64,000 nt of DNA, taken from Paraburkholderia polaris (GTDB lineage: Bacteria; Pseudomonadota; Gammaproteobacteria; Burkholderiales; Burkholderiaceae). The DNA lies in NCBI RefSeq assembly GCF_012927345.1, contig NZ_JABBGJ010000006.1, forward strand, positions 1-64,000, written 5' to 3'. The translations under genes were made by a program, and so were the position numbers. The notes beneath the pieces are model-generated. The model had not been told where the DNA came from, did not search any database, and saw only the letters and a list, made by a program, of their open reading frames with translations. Below, piece after piece: positions 62,055 to 64,000 of this stretch (the stretch's first letter is position 1; each line of letters starts with the position of its first letter).

Positions 62055-63347
62055 TCACGTGCGATGCAACGACAGCGAAGCCTCACGTTTCGCGTGCTCG
62101 TCAGCATTCGCGGGTACGGTCATCATCAAGATCACCGAGAGCAGCAAACCCGTCGCCATAAAAATGTACGAAGCCGCCGGACTGCCGGTCGCGCCGTTCA
62201 GATAGCCCACCACCCAGGATCCCGCGAACGCACCCAAGGCGCCGCACGCGTTGATGAGGCCGATCGCGCCGCCCAGCACGTTGCTCGGGATCAGTTCCGG
62301 CACCAGTGCGAAGAACGGGCCATACGGCGCGTACATCGTTGCACCGGCAACGACTAGCAGCGCGAACGAAATCCAGAAGTGCGAGCCGCCGACCAGATAG
62401 GAAGCGACAAATGCAATGGTCCCAACGAGCAGCAACGGCCACACGAACAACTTGCGGTTGCGGGTCTTGTCCGAGAGCCACGACGCGAGCAGCATCAGAA
62501 TGATCGCAGCGAGATACGGGACGGCGGCGAGCCAGCCGACCGAAACGATATCGATCGTCGACGCGCCCTTGAGAATCGACGGCAGCCACATGATGAAACC
62601 GTACACGCCGATGCTCCATAACGCGTGAATCCAGCAGAACTTGATCACGATCGACGAACGGAACGCCGCCTTGTAATTACGTACCGGCGCGATGTGGGCC
62701 TGCTCAGCGGTCAGGCGTGCCTGGAGTTCGGTCTTTTCGGCATCGCTCATCCAGGGCGCGTCGGCCGGCCGATCCTTCACGGTGAACCACCATACGATCG
62801 CCCATGCGAGCGCGGGGATGCCTTCGAGAATGAACATCTCGCGCCAGCCGAAGCTATGCACCAGATAACCGGACACCACCGACATCCACAACACTGTGAC
62901 CGGATTGCCGAGAATCAGGAAGGTGTTGGCGCGCGAGCGTTCGCTGCGCGTGAACCAGCGGCTGATATACATCAGCATCGACGGCATCACGGCGGCCTCC
63001 ACCACGCCGAGCACGAAGCGCAGCACCATCAGCATCGGAATATTGCTGACCATGCCGGTCGCCGCCGCGCATAGGCCCCACAGAATCAGGCTGAAAAAGA
63101 TCAGCTTCTTGACGCTATTGCGCTGTGCGTAAATCGCACCGGGCACCTGAAACAGGCAGTAACCGAGAAAGAACAGCGAGCCGATCAGCGACGAGGTGCC
63201 GTGCGAGATGCCGAGGTCCCTGTCGATTCCGGCGGCAGCAGCAAAGCCGTAGTTCGCGCGATCGAGATAGGCGAGGCTATACGTGATGAAGATGATGGGC
63301 ATCAGATACCACCATCTTTGAGTTGCTACGGGTTTGACGCTTTCCAT
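62055..63347 (-). CDS. MFS transporter, ACS family (sugar-acid carrier)
   Basis: 430 residues starting MESVKPVATQRWWYLMPIIF; ACS motifs YSLAYLDRANYGFAAAAGID and GVVEAAVMPSMLMYISRWFT. GGAG lies upstream of the ATG at 63347; an earlier in-frame start is less likely. Family members carry D-galactonate, glucarate or hexuronates. Cotranscribed with the dehydratase and the SDR. Confidence 0.9.
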   Translation of the reverse strand: MESVKPVATQRWWYLMPIIFITYSLAYLDRANYGFAAAAGIDRDLGISHGTSSLIGSLFFLGYCLFQVPGAIYAQRNSVKKLIFFSLILWGLCAAATGMVSNIPMLMVLRFVLGVVEAAVMPSMLMYISRWFTRSERSRANTFLILGNPVTVLWMSVVSGYLVHSFGWREMFILEGIPALAWAIVWWFTVKDRPADAPWMSDAEKTELQARLTAEQAHIAPVRNYKAAFRSSIVIKFCWIHALWSIGVYGFIMWLPSILKGASTIDIVSVGWLAAVPYLAAIILMLLASWLSDKTRNRKLFVWPLLLVGTIAFVASYLVGGSHFWISFALLVVAGATMYAPYGPFFALVPELIPSNVLGGAIGLINACGALGAFAGSWVVGYLNGATGSPAASYIFMATGLLLSVILMMTVPANADEHAKREASLSLHRT

Positions 63348-63427
63348 GATGTCTCCGGATCTGTACGGCATACGAACTATCTGGCGCGAGTGGCTGTTTG
63401 TTTTGCTCTACTCGCGTTGACCTGCAT

Positions 63428-64000
63428 TTAAAGAACCGCCAGCCAGCCGCCATCGACGTAGATGATCTGGCCGTTCACATAGCTCGACGCCGGCGAAGCC
63501 AGATACACCGCCGTGCCGACGAGTTCTTCCGGCCTGCCCCAGCGTTGCGAAGGATTGCTGCTCTTGACCCACGCGTCGAAAGCGGCGTTCTCGATCAGCG
63601 GCTTGTTCATGTCGGTCAGGATGTAGCCCGGCCCGATCGCGTTCGCCTGAATGTCCGAGGCCGCCCACTCGGCGCTCATGGCGCGGGTCAGCATCTTGAT
63701 GCCGCCCTTCGCCGCCGTATAGGCGCCGACTGTCGCGCGCCCGGCTTCGCTCGTGAGCGAGCCAATGTTGATGATCTTGCCGCCCGTGCCGCGCGCGATC
63801 ATGCGACGCGCGGCCTGTTTCGCGACGATGAAGGCGCTCGTCAGATTGGTGTCGATCACGCGCTGCCAGTCGCTCAGTTCGAGTTCGACGAGCGGTTTGC
63901 GAAACTGGATGCCGGCGTTGTTGATCACGATATCGACTTGCACGCCGTCCTTGTCCCACTGCGCGAACGCTTCGGCTACGGCGGCTTCGTCGGTGACGTC
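63428..64000 (-). CDS. SDR-family dehydrogenase, KduD/gluconate 5-dehydrogenase type (3' part, window edge)
   Basis: 191 codons visible; the start is beyond the right edge. SDR motifs: VINNAGIQFRKPLVELELSD, catalytic Ser in NIGSLTSEAG, YTAAKGG (Tyr and Lys), DIQANAIGPGYILTDMNKPL, and the end YVNGQIIYVDGGWLAVL. KduD-like enzymes reduce or oxidise 2-dehydro-3-deoxy-gluconate-type or 5-ketogluconate substrates. First gene of the leftward sugar-acid operon. Confidence 0.9.
   Translation of the reverse strand, partial: DVTDEAAVAEAFAQWDKDGVQVDIVINNAGIQFRKPLVELELSDWQRVIDTNLTSAFIVAKQAARRMIARGTGGKIINIGSLTSEAGRATVGAYTAAKGGIKMLTRAMSAEWAASDIQANAIGPGYILTDMNKPLIENAAFDAWVKSSNPSQRWGRPEELVGTAVYLASPASSYVNGQIIYVDGGWLAVL

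Overview
The window is high-GC, gene-dense bacterial DNA. Gene content points to a Burkholderiales bacterium, most likely a Paraburkholderia. The evidence is a prpC/prpR pair, Burkholderia-type porin and regulators, many MFS/ABC catabolic modules, and a broken lptD whose signal peptide looks burkholderial. This is inference from protein resemblance only. No rRNA, tRNA, CRISPR array or complete insertion sequence was seen. It reads like a catabolic, secondary-replicon landscape of small regulator + transporter + enzyme modules.

Layout. 0-2.7 kb: 5' part of prpC (2-methylcitrate synthase), a good sigma-54 promoter, and divergent prpR. 2.7-15.3 kb: an eleven-gene leftward run. It comprises an aldehyde dehydrogenase, HAD hydrolase, DAO-type FAD oxidase, dipeptide-type ABC importer, a three-subunit FAD/[2Fe-2S] amino-acid dehydrogenase of the HcnABC/octopine-oxidase type, and a DNA-binding-domain-only AraC protein. 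Most junctions are ATGA overlaps. 15.5-19.5 kb: rightward GNAT, GhrA-like reductase, class III aminotransferase and Lrp regulator. 19.5-23 kb: a decayed zone with an lptD remnant, a frameshifted small gene, a degenerate response regulator and little else. 23-25.5 kb: BaeS/BaeR-like two-component system.

25.6-32.2 kb: DmlR/LysR regulator, tartrate/D-malate dehydrogenase-type enzyme, M14-type deacylase, cupin, porin and an aromatic-acid-type MFS carrier. 32.3-35.1 kb: orphan binding protein, AtoE carrier and a small exported protein. 35.2-42.8 kb: GH42 beta-galactosidase with a CUT1 sugar importer, controlled by a LacI protein with two well-formed operators. 43.1-44.6 kb: gabD.

44.7-51.8 kb: MHS-family carrier, two-component flavin monooxygenase, EthD-like protein and LysR, then (opposite strand) extradiol dioxygenase and FAH-family hydrolase under a GntR repressor with a perfect 16+16 bp operator-like palindrome. 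Both edges of the 44.7-49.9 kb block carry short 5' remnants of other genes (HAD and LysR starts), which suggests cassette replacement. 52.7-57.0 kb: LysR, MFS, LigJ-like hydratase and LigK-like aldolase, which are the last steps of gallate/protocatechuate 4,5-cleavage without the ring-cleavage enzyme. 57.1-60.7 kb: small Cys-containing protein, AraC, AlaX editing protein and a split chromate transporter with a structured 5' leader. 60.7-64 kb: ManD/RspA-like dehydratase, MFS sugar-acid carrier and a partial KduD-type dehydrogenase.

Most starts were moved from the longest ORF to the start that has a Shine-Dalgarno site, a stop/start overlap or a family-typical N terminus. Functions are assigned from motifs read by eye. 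Substrates of the catabolic clusters are inferences.
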